From contig NZ_LN831790.1 in NCBI RefSeq assembly GCF_001013905.1, forward strand, positions 6,896,001 through 6,960,000: DNA of 64,000 bases, read 5' to 3'. Source of the DNA: Streptomyces leeuwenhoekii. GTDB taxonomy: Bacteria > Actinomycetota > Actinomycetes > Streptomycetales > Streptomycetaceae. Shown here piece after piece: positions 47,242-55,729 of the stretch. Positions within the stretch are counted from its first letter, which is position 1. Every line of letters starts with the position of its first letter. The notes beneath the pieces are model-generated. The model was not told the origin of the DNA. It was given only the letters and a program-made list of their open reading frames with translations, and searched no databases. Made by a program: the position numbers and the translations under genes.

Positions 47242-50200
47242 TCACCCGCCGACGGCGCAGCGGCTCACCTCGCCCAGCGACAGTGCCAGGAGTCCGTGGT
47301 CGAGCCCGACGATCAGACGCCGTGCCACCCAGGTGACGGCGAGCGCGGGATGATGTACGGGAATCTCCTCGACCAGCGCTCGGGCCGCCACGTCCCACAG
47401 CCGCACGGTCCGGTCACTGCCGGCGGTGGCGAGGAGGGGCCCGCCCTCACCGACCACGCTCACCGCGTTGACCGCGCCCGTGTGACCGGAGAGCTCTCCG
47501 ACGAGTTCGCCCCGCTCGGCGTCCCACAAGCGCACCCTGCCGTGCGCGTGCGCGGTGGCGAGAGCGGTCCGCCCGGCCACCGGCAGCGTGCACATCGCGA
47601 AAGTCTCGCTCGCCGCGGCCAACCTGTGGTGCCGACCGGAGACCACGTCCCACAGCCAGACCGCGCCGTCCAGCCCGTCCGTGGCCGTGGCGACGTACGG
47701 CCGGCCGGAAAGCTCCACACCACACATGGCGTAGATGCCGCTGGGGAAGCGCAAGAAGCGCGCGGTCTCGCCGGTGAGCGGGTCCCACAGCCATGCGCTG
47801 CCGTCGGTGTGGCCCACAGCCAGCAGTGTCCGGTCGTCCACGTGCACGGAGCACATGGTGTAAGCGGGTCTGCTGCCTCGGCGCCGGGACCGGGGCGAGG
47901 TGTCCCCGGGGCTCCACAGCCACGCCTCCCCGTCGTCACCGCAGCCGGCGAGGTACGGCCGGCCGAGGTGGCGCGGGGAACACAGGGCGCGCACCCAGTC
48001 GCGGTTGCCCTGCAACGTGCCGACCACGGTGCCGGAAGCGGGATCGCGAAGCTCGGTGACGCCGTCGTCGCCTCCGGCGGCCACCAGCACACCGTCGCCG
48101 CTGTACGCGGGGGAGAGGGCGCGGACCGCGCTCACCCGGCTGGCGCGCGGCGCCGCCGGGTCCCACAGCCGCACGGTGTGGTCGGCGCCGCCACTGGCGA
48201 GCAGATCCCGGCCGTTGACGCGCAGGACGCAGAGGGAGTCCACGGAGTCGGAGTGGCCTTGGAGGGTGATGGCGATCCGTCCGGTCTCGGGATCCAGCAG
48301 CCGGACCAGATCGCCGCTCGTGCCGGCGAGCAGCGAGCGCCCCTCGGTCGTGACGGCGCACAGCGTGAAGGCCAGATCCTCACCGGGGAGGGTGCCCACG
48401 CACCAGTCGCCGGCCGGCCCCCACAGCCGAACGGTTCTGTCCGCGCCCAGACTGGCCAGCAGGGTCTGCCCGGCCACCTGCACGGTGCACAGGGCGACGA
48501 TGGAACCCTCGTGTCCCTCCAGGACGCGGACGCGTTCGCCGGTGTCGGGACGCCAAAGAATGACGGAGCCGTCCTGTTCGTCCCCGCCCGAGGCCAGGAG
48601 GGTCTCGCCGGCGACCGCCACCGCGCACACACTCTCGACCCAGCCGCCGTGTCCCGGAAGAACCAGGGTGCACTCCCCGGCGGCGGGATCCCAGACACGG
48701 ACCGTCCCGTCCGCGCCGGCGGTCGCGAGGCGGGGGCCGTCGGCCGTGTCGAACGCGCAGATGTCGCGAATCGAGCTGAGGTGGCCGCTCAGGTGTCCCG
48801 CGGCGCGCTGCCGGGATTCGTTCCACAGCCAGACGTCGCTGTCCGCGGCGACAGCGAGGTACGTCTGCCCGTCGACGATCAGGCCGCACATCGCCCTGAT
48901 GCGGCCGAACCGGGGTGTGAGGCGTCGCACCGTGCGGGCGGTGACCGGGTCCCACAGCCGCACGGTCCCGTCGCCGGAGGCGCTGGCGAGCAGGGTGTGG
49001 GACGCGGGGCCGAGGGCGCACACGGATCGGATCTCGGCGCTGTGGCCCTCCAGGACGGCCTCTTCGGCGCGTGGGGCGACCGCCGCCCAGTCGGCTCGGT
49101 ACGGCCCTTCGGCCGCCAGGGGCCCGTAGAACTGGCCGAACCCTTCCTGCGTCTCGGTCACGCTGAAGAGGGCCGCACGCCGGGCGGGTTCGCGGTCGAT
49201 GGCCTGCGGCGTCCGGCGAAGGACCTGGGCGCGTTCCCTCGCCGCCCCGGAGAGCGCCGCACCGCTCGCCGGGATGAGGCGCCGCAGATCCGCGTGGAGC
49301 GCGTACTCCGCCTCCGCGAGCAGCTCGTCGACGACGCGTCCGCCGACGGCGTGGCGGGGCAGCGAGCGCAGCAGGTACACCGGCGCACGCTCCCAGCCGA
49401 GCCGTCGGCCGTAGGCGATGAAGCAACGGGTGAGGGCACGCTCGTCGGTCACGTTCGAGCCGAGCCGGGCGCGGTTCTTCCGCAGCGCGTCGTTGAGGGC
49501 CTGGTGGAAGAGCCGGAACACGCCGGTGTTCTGGTCGTTGACGCCGGTCTCGACGAGGAAGTTCGCAGCCGACGAGCGCGCCAGGGTCCGCAGTCGCTCC
49601 TCGGTGAGGTGATGGCCCGTGAGCCGTTCCACCGCGGCGCTCCACAGCGGCAGCGGGAGCCCCGGTGCCTCGGCGTAGGCCAGCACGCTCAGGGCATCGG
49701 CCGCGGGAGCGCCGTCGACGGCAGGCAGCCGTGCGAGGTAGTCCTGCAGAGCCGCGGCGACCGTGGGGGTGAAGGCGATGTCAGCGGGCGCGACCGCGTG
49801 GGTGTCGTGCAGGCCGTGACCGCGCGCGGTGAGCCCGGCCACGAGGAAGTTGCCGTCGGCCAGTTCGGCGATGCGGGCAGCGACCGGGCGTGCGGTGTGC
49901 TCGTCGCCGTAAGGATTGTCGGGCCGCTCGTCGCCCAGGAGTCGCAGCGTGGCCATCGTGTACGCGGTGAGGTCCGCCGCGGCGAAGAACTCGGGGGCGT
50001 CGAGGTCGATGACGCGGGCCGCTGTGCCGAACGAGTCGAGCAGACTGCCGGCATCGTCCCTGCGGCGGCTGCCGACCACCACCCTGACGTTGAGATCCGC
50101 GCAGGTCTCCGCCAGAGGGAGGGCGATGTGCCGTGCGATCAGGCGGGCCTGCTGCGCGCTGGTGGCCTCGTCGAGGGCGTCGATGACCACGACGAACGGC

Positions 50201-51321
50201 CTGTCCGCGGAAGCGGGCCGCTCGGACAGCGTGGTCCGCAGCACGGAGGCCAGGTCGCTGGTGCGCTCGGGTGGCGCGGCCGAGGCCGCGGTGGCGATCT
50301 CCTTGGCCACCTCCAGAGCGGTCTTTCCCTTCGCGTGCACGGCGCAGGAGACCGAGCCGAGGGGGGCACGCAGGGCGTCGTCGTCCGCCGGGAGCAGCGC
50401 GGCGATACCGGGATCCGCCGAGGTGACCACACGGCCGAGCACCGCGGACTTGCCCACGCCGGGCGACCCGGTCACCAGCAGTACCTTGCGCGGCGCGGCC
50501 GCGGAGGTCATCCAGCCGATCATTTCGGTGAGCGCGGCGGTACGGCCCCGGAAGCGGAAGCCCTGTTCGGCGTCCGTGCTCACGCCGCGTGCGCGCGGCT
50601 TCCAGTGCCGGCTGGCTTCCGGGTCGTCGTCCAGAGACCAGCCCCACGCCGCGAGCGCCGTTTCGCCCGCCGCCTCGGCCGACCAGTCGGTGAGCAGCGC
50701 GATCTTCTGGTCGGGCAGACACTTGTCGGCCTGATAGAGCGTCAAGGCCCGGGCGTCGCCCGAACCACTGGCCTGCCCGACCAGGCCCACGACCGCCTGG
50801 TACGTCGGCGACCACAAGGCGGCGCCGCTGTAACCGGGTCTGACGGGATAGCGCGAGGACGTGTCGAGCCGCACCCAGCCGTAAGCGAGCGACTCGCCGA
50901 CCGTCCCGTCCGACGAGTTGCCGAACAGATCGCCGTCGGGGAACCCGAAGGCCCACCACGGCTCGCCCACGAGTGCGGACGGCGTCGGCCGCCGCAGCCG
51001 GGCCGCGGGCTCACCGGAGACCGGCTCCGCGAGCAGGAGGACGGCCACGTCCTGCGCACGGCGCTTCGCCGGGGTCTGCGGCGCCAACACCTCCCGTACC
51101 CGGAAGCGCCGCTCCATGAACTGGTCCGACTTGGGGAACGCCACCCACAGCTCACGCGTCTTCTCCCATGTGGGGCAGGCGACATGCGCGCACGTCAGTA
51201 CCCGGTGTTCATCGATGAGGAAGCCGGAACCCAGCGCCGTCTCGTCGTGCTCCGTGCCGTGTGCCGCGGCCACCCAGGCATCGGTGCCCGGGCGCGGGCC
51301 CGAGCCGGCAGCGGCGTTCAT
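47242..51321 (-). CDS. Trypsin-like protease-NTPase-WD40 signalling protein
   Basis: A protein of 1359 residues. Residues about 10-210 are a trypsin-like serine protease with an apparently complete triad: His46 (LTCAHVAC), Asp91 (QDVAVLLL) and Ser165 (PGYSGAALW). Residues about 250-560 are a STAND-type P-loop NTPase with Walker A GSPGVGKS (285-292) and Walker B FVVVIDALDEAT (Asp381/Asp384). A helical linker leads to about 14 WD40-like repeats (DGTVRLWD type, about 735-1355), enough for two propellers. Trypsin-STAND-WD40 proteins are sensor-switch-effector modules of NTP-dependent conflict systems: the propellers sense, the NTPase oligomerises, the protease cuts a target. It starts 6 bp after the Trypco1 stop. 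Confidence 0.93.
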   Translation of the reverse strand: MNAAAGSGPRPGTDAWVAAAHGTEHDETALGSGFLIDEHRVLTCAHVACPTWEKTRELWVAFPKSDQFMERRFRVREVLAPQTPAKRRAQDVAVLLLAEPVSGEPAARLRRPTPSALVGEPWWAFGFPDGDLFGNSSDGTVGESLAYGWVRLDTSSRYPVRPGYSGAALWSPTYQAVVGLVGQASGSGDARALTLYQADKCLPDQKIALLTDWSAEAAGETALAAWGWSLDDDPEASRHWKPRARGVSTDAEQGFRFRGRTAALTEMIGWMTSAAAPRKVLLVTGSPGVGKSAVLGRVVTSADPGIAALLPADDDALRAPLGSVSCAVHAKGKTALEVAKEIATAASAAPPERTSDLASVLRTTLSERPASADRPFVVVIDALDEATSAQQARLIARHIALPLAETCADLNVRVVVGSRRRDDAGSLLDSFGTAARVIDLDAPEFFAAADLTAYTMATLRLLGDERPDNPYGDEHTARPVAARIAELADGNFLVAGLTARGHGLHDTHAVAPADIAFTPTVAAALQDYLARLPAVDGAPAADALSVLAYAEAPGLPLPLWSAAVERLTGHHLTEERLRTLARSSAANFLVETGVNDQNTGVFRLFHQALNDALRKNRARLGSNVTDERALTRCFIAYGRRLGWERAPVYLLRSLPRHAVGGRVVDELLAEAEYALHADLRRLIPASGAALSGAARERAQVLRRTPQAIDREPARRAALFSVTETQEGFGQFYGPLAAEGPYRADWAAVAPRAEEAVLEGHSAEIRSVCALGPASHTLLASASGDGTVRLWDPVTARTVRRLTPRFGRIRAMCGLIVDGQTYLAVAADSDVWLWNESRQRAAGHLSGHLSSIRDICAFDTADGPRLATAGADGTVRVWDPAAGECTLVLPGHGGWVESVCAVAVAGETLLASGGDEQDGSVILWRPDTGERVRVLEGHEGSIVALCTVQVAGQTLLASLGADRTVRLWGPAGDWCVGTLPGEDLAFTLCAVTTEGRSLLAGTSGDLVRLLDPETGRIAITLQGHSDSVDSLCVLRVNGRDLLASGGADHTVRLWDPAAPRASRVSAVRALSPAYSGDGVLVAAGGDDGVTELRDPASGTVVGTLQGNRDWVRALCSPRHLGRPYLAGCGDDGEAWLWSPGDTSPRSRRRGSRPAYTMCSVHVDDRTLLAVGHTDGSAWLWDPLTGETARFLRFPSGIYAMCGVELSGRPYVATATDGLDGAVWLWDVVSGRHHRLAAASETFAMCTLPVAGRTALATAHAHGRVRLWDAERGELVGELSGHTGAVNAVSVVGEGGPLLATAGSDRTVRLWDVAARALVEEIPVHHPALAVTWVARRLIVGLDHGLLALSLGEVSRCAVGG

Positions 51322-51327
51322 CGAGGC

Positions 51328-51639
51328 TCAGGCCCCGTCCGCCGCCGCAGGACGCCACACCAGCGACACCTCGAAGTTGGCGTCCGTAGAGGCCTTGGCG
51401 ACCAGCCAGTTGGCCGTCCCGGTGACCTTGACACCGAACGTCACCTGGACTTCCACGGGGCGGAGCGCCACCGCCTGGTCGAGTACCGCTCGGGCGGCCT
51501 CCACGGCAGGGCGTACGGCTTCGCGGACCTGGCCCGCGATCTCCCCGGCGCCCACCTGATGGAACTCGCTTGTCGGCTCGATCTCGAACCGGACGACCGT
51601 TTCGTCGTCCAGCGCGTACGACACCACCTGATGTGCCAT
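51328..51639 (-). CDS. Trypco1 (CU044_2847 family) trypsin-co-occurring protein
   Basis: A small single-domain protein of 103 residues beginning MAHQVVSYALDDETVVRFEIEP, with AGEIAGQVREAVRPAVEAARAVLDQ and VEVQVTFGVKVTGTANWLVAKASTDANFEVSLVW. This matches, from memory, the CU044_2847/Trypco1 domain, named because it occurs next to trypsin-like proteases in actinobacterial and other conflict systems. Its likely role is as partner, inhibitor or substrate of the adjacent protease. It heads the operon and is followed after 6 bp by the protease-NTPase-WD40 gene. The ribosome site (GGGGGG) is weak. Confidence 0.87.
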   Translation of the reverse strand: MAHQVVSYALDDETVVRFEIEPTSEFHQVGAGEIAGQVREAVRPAVEAARAVLDQAVALRPVEVQVTFGVKVTGTANWLVAKASTDANFEVSLVWRPAAADGA

Positions 51640-51811
51640 CGCGGCCCCCCGGCTGCAGAGTGAGATCACAGCTTAGAGCCAACCCGTCGCCGCGGACGAG
51701 CAGTTCGGTCCTCGCCGTCCTCGCCGGGGAAGGCGCGGTGACTCGCCCGGCAGCAGTACGGCAGGCCGTGGCAGGAGCCGCTGCCACTTGAGCGCTCGTG
51801 CGCAAACGCCG

Positions 51812-53296
51812 TCAGGACGGCACGGCCGGGCAGCCTGCGCCCCGTGGTGGGACTGTCAGGTCTATGAGATAGCCGTCCACGGCCTCCTCCATGCACGGGC
51901 CGCTGGTGACACTGCCGTGCCCCTGGCCCTCGTAGGTGAGGAGCACGCCGCTGCGGCCGAGCTGCCGGGCCACCGAGACCGCCCACGGGTAGCCTGTGGC
52001 GGGGTCGTGCAGCGCGTTGGCCAGCAGGATCGGCGCCGCACCGGGTGCGTCCAGGCGGTGCTGCGGATTGGTGGCCGGCGCTCCCAGACACGCCGCCGCC
52101 ATATGGATGGGCAGCAGATGCGGCAGGTCGGGCGCGGTCCTGTGCATCATGACGACGAGCGAGGCGTACTCCTGGTAGTCGCGCACGGGCAGGTGCCAGT
52201 CCGAGCAGAAGACCGGGGTGGCCGCAGGCAGCGGCGCTGTCGAGGTGGGTGACGCGGGCATGGGCCTGCTCGCGTCCATCCCCGCGATCTCCCTGGCCAA
52301 GCCCGCGTAGTCGGCCTTGTAGAACCTCCGGAACGCGATCTTGTTGACCAGGTCCGAGGACGACAGCGTGGAGCCCGGCTTCGCCGGGTCCTCCAGCTCG
52401 CCGCGCCCGGCCCGGGCCAACAGGCCCTGCCAGACGGCGCGGACGTCGCGGCCGTGCAGTGCGCAGTCCGCGGTACCGTCGCACCACTTCACGAACTCCT
52501 GGAAGGAGTCCTCCGCCGCGGCCGCCCCGGACCGCAGGAAGTCACGGGTGGTCGGGACGCTGTGGTCCATGACGCTTTCCAGGACGATCGCGCGTACACG
52601 ACGCGGGTACGTCTCGGCGTACTGCGCGCCGAGCAGCGTGCCGTACGAGCTGCCGTGGAAGGTCAGACTCCGCTCGCCGAGGGCGGCCCGCAGGGCGTCC
52701 AGGTCCCGGACCGTCTGGGCGGTGTCGAGATGGTCGAAGACCGGGCCGGTACGGGCCCGGCAGTCGGCGCGGAGGCGCCTGTTGTACGCCAGGGTGGCGT
52801 CGAAGTCCGCCTGGCTCTTCAGCTCGGGTGACGGCCGCTGCGCGAGCAGGTCGCTGGAGCAGGCACCGGGTTGCTGCCGCCCACGCCGCGCGGGTCGAAG
52901 CTGACGATGTCGAACCTGCGGCGGACCTCCGGGCTGAACCGGCTGATACGGTCCACCACCATCTCCACACCCGGAGTCGCCCGGCCCGCCGGGGCCGAAC
53001 ACCATCGAGCCGATACGTGCGCCGGGGTCGGTGGCCTTGCGGCGGGCCACGGCCAGGTCGAGTCCCGGCCCGTCCGGGTGCGCCCGGTCGACCGGCACCG
53101 ACAGAGTGGCGCACTCGGCTCCCGGCGGTGCCGGGTCGTCACACGGCGCCCAGCGCAGGGCCGCGGTGACGGACGACGACGCGTGGACGGCGGGCGTGGC
53201 GGCGAGGCCGGTGACGACGGCCATGGCGGCTCCCACGGCCATGGCCGTGCCCCGCGCGACGTGGCGCCGCGGTAAGGATCTGCCCCTGAGCGGCAT
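51812..53296 (-). CDS. Secreted S33-type alpha/beta-hydrolase peptidase with two compensating frameshifts
   Basis: An exported tripeptidyl-aminopeptidase-like protein (SlpD/SlpE/TAP group) of 494 residues. A signal peptide (about 1-39), nucleophile Ser217 in HGSSYGTLLGAQYAE, the acid in NALHDPATGYPW and His in YEGQGHGS are intact, as is the TAP-like C-terminal domain. Residues about 110-145 are nonsense, because the proper family sequence (VEMVVDRISRFSPEVRRRFDIVSFDPRGVGGSNPVP) lies in another frame between about 52969 and 52862. A +1 event and a later -1 event keep the gene open. It may be inactive, or the two indels may be sequence errors. GAGGAGG precedes the ATG. Confidence 0.85.
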   Translation of the reverse strand: MPLRGRSLPRRHVARGTAMAVGAAMAVVTGLAATPAVHASSSVTAALRWAPCDDPAPPGAECATLSVPVDRAHPDGPGLDLAVARRKATDPGARIGSMVFGPGGPGDSGCGDGGGPYQPVQPGGPPQVRHRQLRPARRGRQQPGACSSDLLAQRPSPELKSQADFDATLAYNRRLRADCRARTGPVFDHLDTAQTVRDLDALRAALGERSLTFHGSSYGTLLGAQYAETYPRRVRAIVLESVMDHSVPTTRDFLRSGAAAAEDSFQEFVKWCDGTADCALHGRDVRAVWQGLLARAGRGELEDPAKPGSTLSSSDLVNKIAFRRFYKADYAGLAREIAGMDASRPMPASPTSTAPLPAATPVFCSDWHLPVRDYQEYASLVVMMHRTAPDLPHLLPIHMAAACLGAPATNPQHRLDAPGAAPILLANALHDPATGYPWAVSVARQLGRSGVLLTYEGQGHGSVTSGPCMEEAVDGYLIDLTVPPRGAGCPAVPS

Positions 53297-53469
53297 GGGT
53301 CCTCCTCATGAGGGGGAAGCGGGTGTGTCAGGCGTGTGGACCCGCCCGGGGCACCGTCCTCACGGTAGGCGCACTGCCGCTCACACGACGCTCCTGTCAG
53401 GGACATCTCCGGGGCGGATCGGGGGTCGCTCAGGGGCGATTCGGGTGCGTGAAGTTCACTGTCAGGTGA

Positions 53470-53913
53470 TCAGGTGGGAATTCTTTCGGGTGCCACCCCG
53501 CGGATCAGGGAATCAATGGCCTCCGGCCATGGGCCGAAGCGGGCGATCCAGTCGGCAACGAGGTAGATCACTCCTTGTTCATCCATACCAAGGAAAAAGC
53601 GTTCGGAGTCCAGCTCTCCGATCGGAAAGAGCTGAACGCCCAGTTCTTCGCCCCAGCCGGAGAACCTTTCCTCCTCTCCAAGGCAGAGGTGGGGGTCGAG
53701 TGCAAAGGGCTCGCGTGCGCAGTTGACACCTGGGCCTGTGACTGCGATATCGAGACCGCCGAATCGGGCAAGGAAATGCCGTACTTCCTGAGAGGCGGAG
53801 ATCCCGCGTTCCTCGAACGAGCGTGTCCAGGGCGCTGGGTCGACAGCGCGCTCGGGGAACCAGCCGAAGGACTGGAGTACGCCGGCGACATCCGGAGAGA
53901 ATCGGGCTTCCAT
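53470..53913 (-). CDS. SUKH-3 family immunity-like protein
   Basis: A protein of 147 residues matching the SUKH-3 domain: FGGLDIAVTGPGV, EPFALDPHLCLGEEERF, WGEELGVQLFPIGELDSERFFLGMDEQGVIYLVADWIARFG and PWPEAIDSLIRG. SUKH proteins are immunity factors against polymorphic or contact-dependent toxins. No toxin, WXG100 or RHS gene is nearby, so it is an orphan. The gene is visibly lower in GC than its neighbours, a sign of recent acquisition. GGAG lies six bases before the ATG. Confidence 0.9.
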   Translation of the reverse strand: MEARFSPDVAGVLQSFGWFPERAVDPAPWTRSFEERGISASQEVRHFLARFGGLDIAVTGPGVNCAREPFALDPHLCLGEEERFSGWGEELGVQLFPIGELDSERFFLGMDEQGVIYLVADWIARFGPWPEAIDSLIRGVAPERIPT

Positions 53914-54237
53914 CTTGATCTCCTATGACGGAGTCCATTCCGTGAGGGCAGACCTTCCTCGGCCAGCCCGGCGGCCATGGCCGCCGGGCGCGAGGGGCGC
54001 CGGGGCGCGAGGGGCGCGGCCACCTTACGGGCACGCGCTCGGGTGGCGGGGGCCGGCTGTCGTGCCCCCGCCCGCGTGCGGGACCGGAGGGCGGCGGCCG
54101 GGCGTAAGATCAGCGCAATACCGCAGGTCGGAGGCGTTTTTGCCGGTGCTTGTCCCGCCGGGCGGAGCGTCCCTGGAGGCTCGGCGGCGGTCGGTTTCGA
54201 GCGGTGTGTGAGACACGTGGGGGAGGAGCGGGGCGCC
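53914..54237. other. 324-bp divergent intergenic region
   Basis: It separates the SUKH-3 and HIRAN genes, which face away from each other. No gene is seen. The segment GTAAGATCAGCGCAATAC near 54104 is the only AT-richer patch and may hold the HIRAN gene's -10. Confidence 0.45.
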
Positions 54238-55479
54238 GTGGGAAGCCATACCCGTCGACCGGGAGAGTACGTAAGGCACGCCGGGCGCGTACTGCTCGAC
54301 GACTACTGCCGGGCCACCGGGGAGTACTACGCCTCGGGGACCTGGCACCACCAGGAGTCGCTGAGCGGATTCGGAGCGGGCCGGACGGTCGAGGCCGAGC
54401 TGGTGCCCGAGCCGCACAACCCGTGGGACGCGCGGGCGGTCGCTCTCGACCTGGACGGGCGGCGGGTCGGCTACCTGCCCGCGACCTCGGCGAAGATGTG
54501 GCACGACGTCGTACGGGCGTGGAACGCCGCCGGTTACGCGCTGTACGCCAGGGCGGAGACGAACCGCTGGGGGGACGGCGAGGCGGGGAGCCTCGGCCTC
54601 ACCGTGCCCGCCTGGGACTGGGAATCCCTGCTGGCTTTGGCGGAGGCGGCGGGGCTGCGGGCCGGATGGCAGGCGGCCATGGCCGAGCTGGACGCACAGC
54701 AGCGCCTCCTGCTGTGCGAGGACGGGGGCTACAGCCCCGACGAGTCCGTCCTGAAGGCGATGTGGAAGAGACGTGCGCGGCACCCCCTGTTCAGGTGGGG
54801 AGCGCCGGGCGAGGGGGACCTGACGGAACGGATGCCGTTCTGGTACGGCTACTTCGTCCGCGAGCGGATGCGCGAGGAGACCGGCCGGGAGCGGGAACGC
54901 CTGCGTCTGGCCCGTTCCGTCAAAGCCGCTCTGCTCGGCGAGTTCAGGGCCGAGATCGGCAGAAGGCGGGAGCGGGAGCGTGAACAGGCGCGTCTGCTGC
55001 GCCGGCAGCAGGACGAACGGGCGCTGCGGCTGCAAGGCGAGGGCCGGAGCGTCTCGGACGTCGCCGCCGTACTCGGCCTGACCCCCAAGCAGGCGGAGAA
55101 CGCCCTGGCCCGGGCTCGCCAGGCCGCCGGGGTCACCGCCCGGCGGGTGGCGGACCTGCAGACCGAGCGCCGTCGTGACGCGGCGCGGGCCGTCGGCCTC
55201 AAGAGGTCGGGGTTGGCCCGGGCACAGATCGCCCGGGCCATGGGCCGGTCCGCCGACACGGTCGACGAGTTGTTGAAGGACGGGCTCTTCTACGAGACCC
55301 CCCACGACCAGCCCGAACGGCTGGAGCTGGCGCGGCGGTGCGCGGACCTGCGGGCCGCGGGGCTGGTGAAGGAAGAGGTCCTGAGCCGGCTGGCCGTCAG
55401 CCGGAAACAGGCGCTGCGGGCCTTCCGGGACGCCGCCTTCCTCGAAGCCCAGGGAGCCCAGGGAGCTCAGGAAGTCTGA
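54238..55479 (+). CDS. HIRAN-domain protein with three C-terminal HTH-like repeats
   Basis: A protein of about 413 residues. Residues about 35-110 resemble a HIRAN domain (VEAELVPEPHNPWDARAVALDLDGRRVGYLPATSAKMW), which binds single-stranded 3' DNA ends in helicases such as HLTF. A long charged, coiled-coil-like helix (about 200-270) follows. Then come three helix-turn-helix-like units: GRSVSDVAAVLGLTPKQAENALARA, GLARAQIARAMGRSADTVDELL and GLVKEEVLSRLAVSRKQALRAF. No motor domain is present. GTG at 54238 is preferred for its GGAGGAG site; the frame is open upstream to 53977. The function is unknown, with a DNA-end or regulatory role plausible. Confidence 0.85.
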   Translation: MGSHTRRPGEYVRHAGRVLLDDYCRATGEYYASGTWHHQESLSGFGAGRTVEAELVPEPHNPWDARAVALDLDGRRVGYLPATSAKMWHDVVRAWNAAGYALYARAETNRWGDGEAGSLGLTVPAWDWESLLALAEAAGLRAGWQAAMAELDAQQRLLLCEDGGYSPDESVLKAMWKRRARHPLFRWGAPGEGDLTERMPFWYGYFVRERMREETGRERERLRLARSVKAALLGEFRAEIGRRREREREQARLLRRQQDERALRLQGEGRSVSDVAAVLGLTPKQAENALARARQAAGVTARRVADLQTERRRDAARAVGLKRSGLARAQIARAMGRSADTVDELLKDGLFYETPHDQPERLELARRCADLRAAGLVKEEVLSRLAVSRKQALRAFRDAAFLEAQGAQGAQEV

Positions 55480-55729
55480 GCTCAGTGTCCCCGGGGAGGC
55501 GAGGGAGGCGAGGCGGAGGCGGCTCGGGGAGCCGAGAGCGCCCAGGAGCGGTGAGGCTGCGCCGCGTGACCCGGGGCCGGGGGTGCCGGCCGCGGCGCCG
55601 CGCCCCGGCTCGCCTCAGCCCGCCCCGGTCCCCTTCGCAACCCCTCGTTCGCCTCGGTCCGCCGTCAGCCGTCCTCTGTTCCCTCGGCCCGCCTCGGCCC
55701 CGCCCCGGCCCGCCCCGGCGGCAGGGGCG

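Noticed and set aside
47230..51663. A 1477-residue open frame on the plus strand
   Set aside because: It is antisense to the Trypco1 and protease-NTPase-WD40 genes, whose motifs are unmistakable. Long antisense frames are an artefact of high GC.
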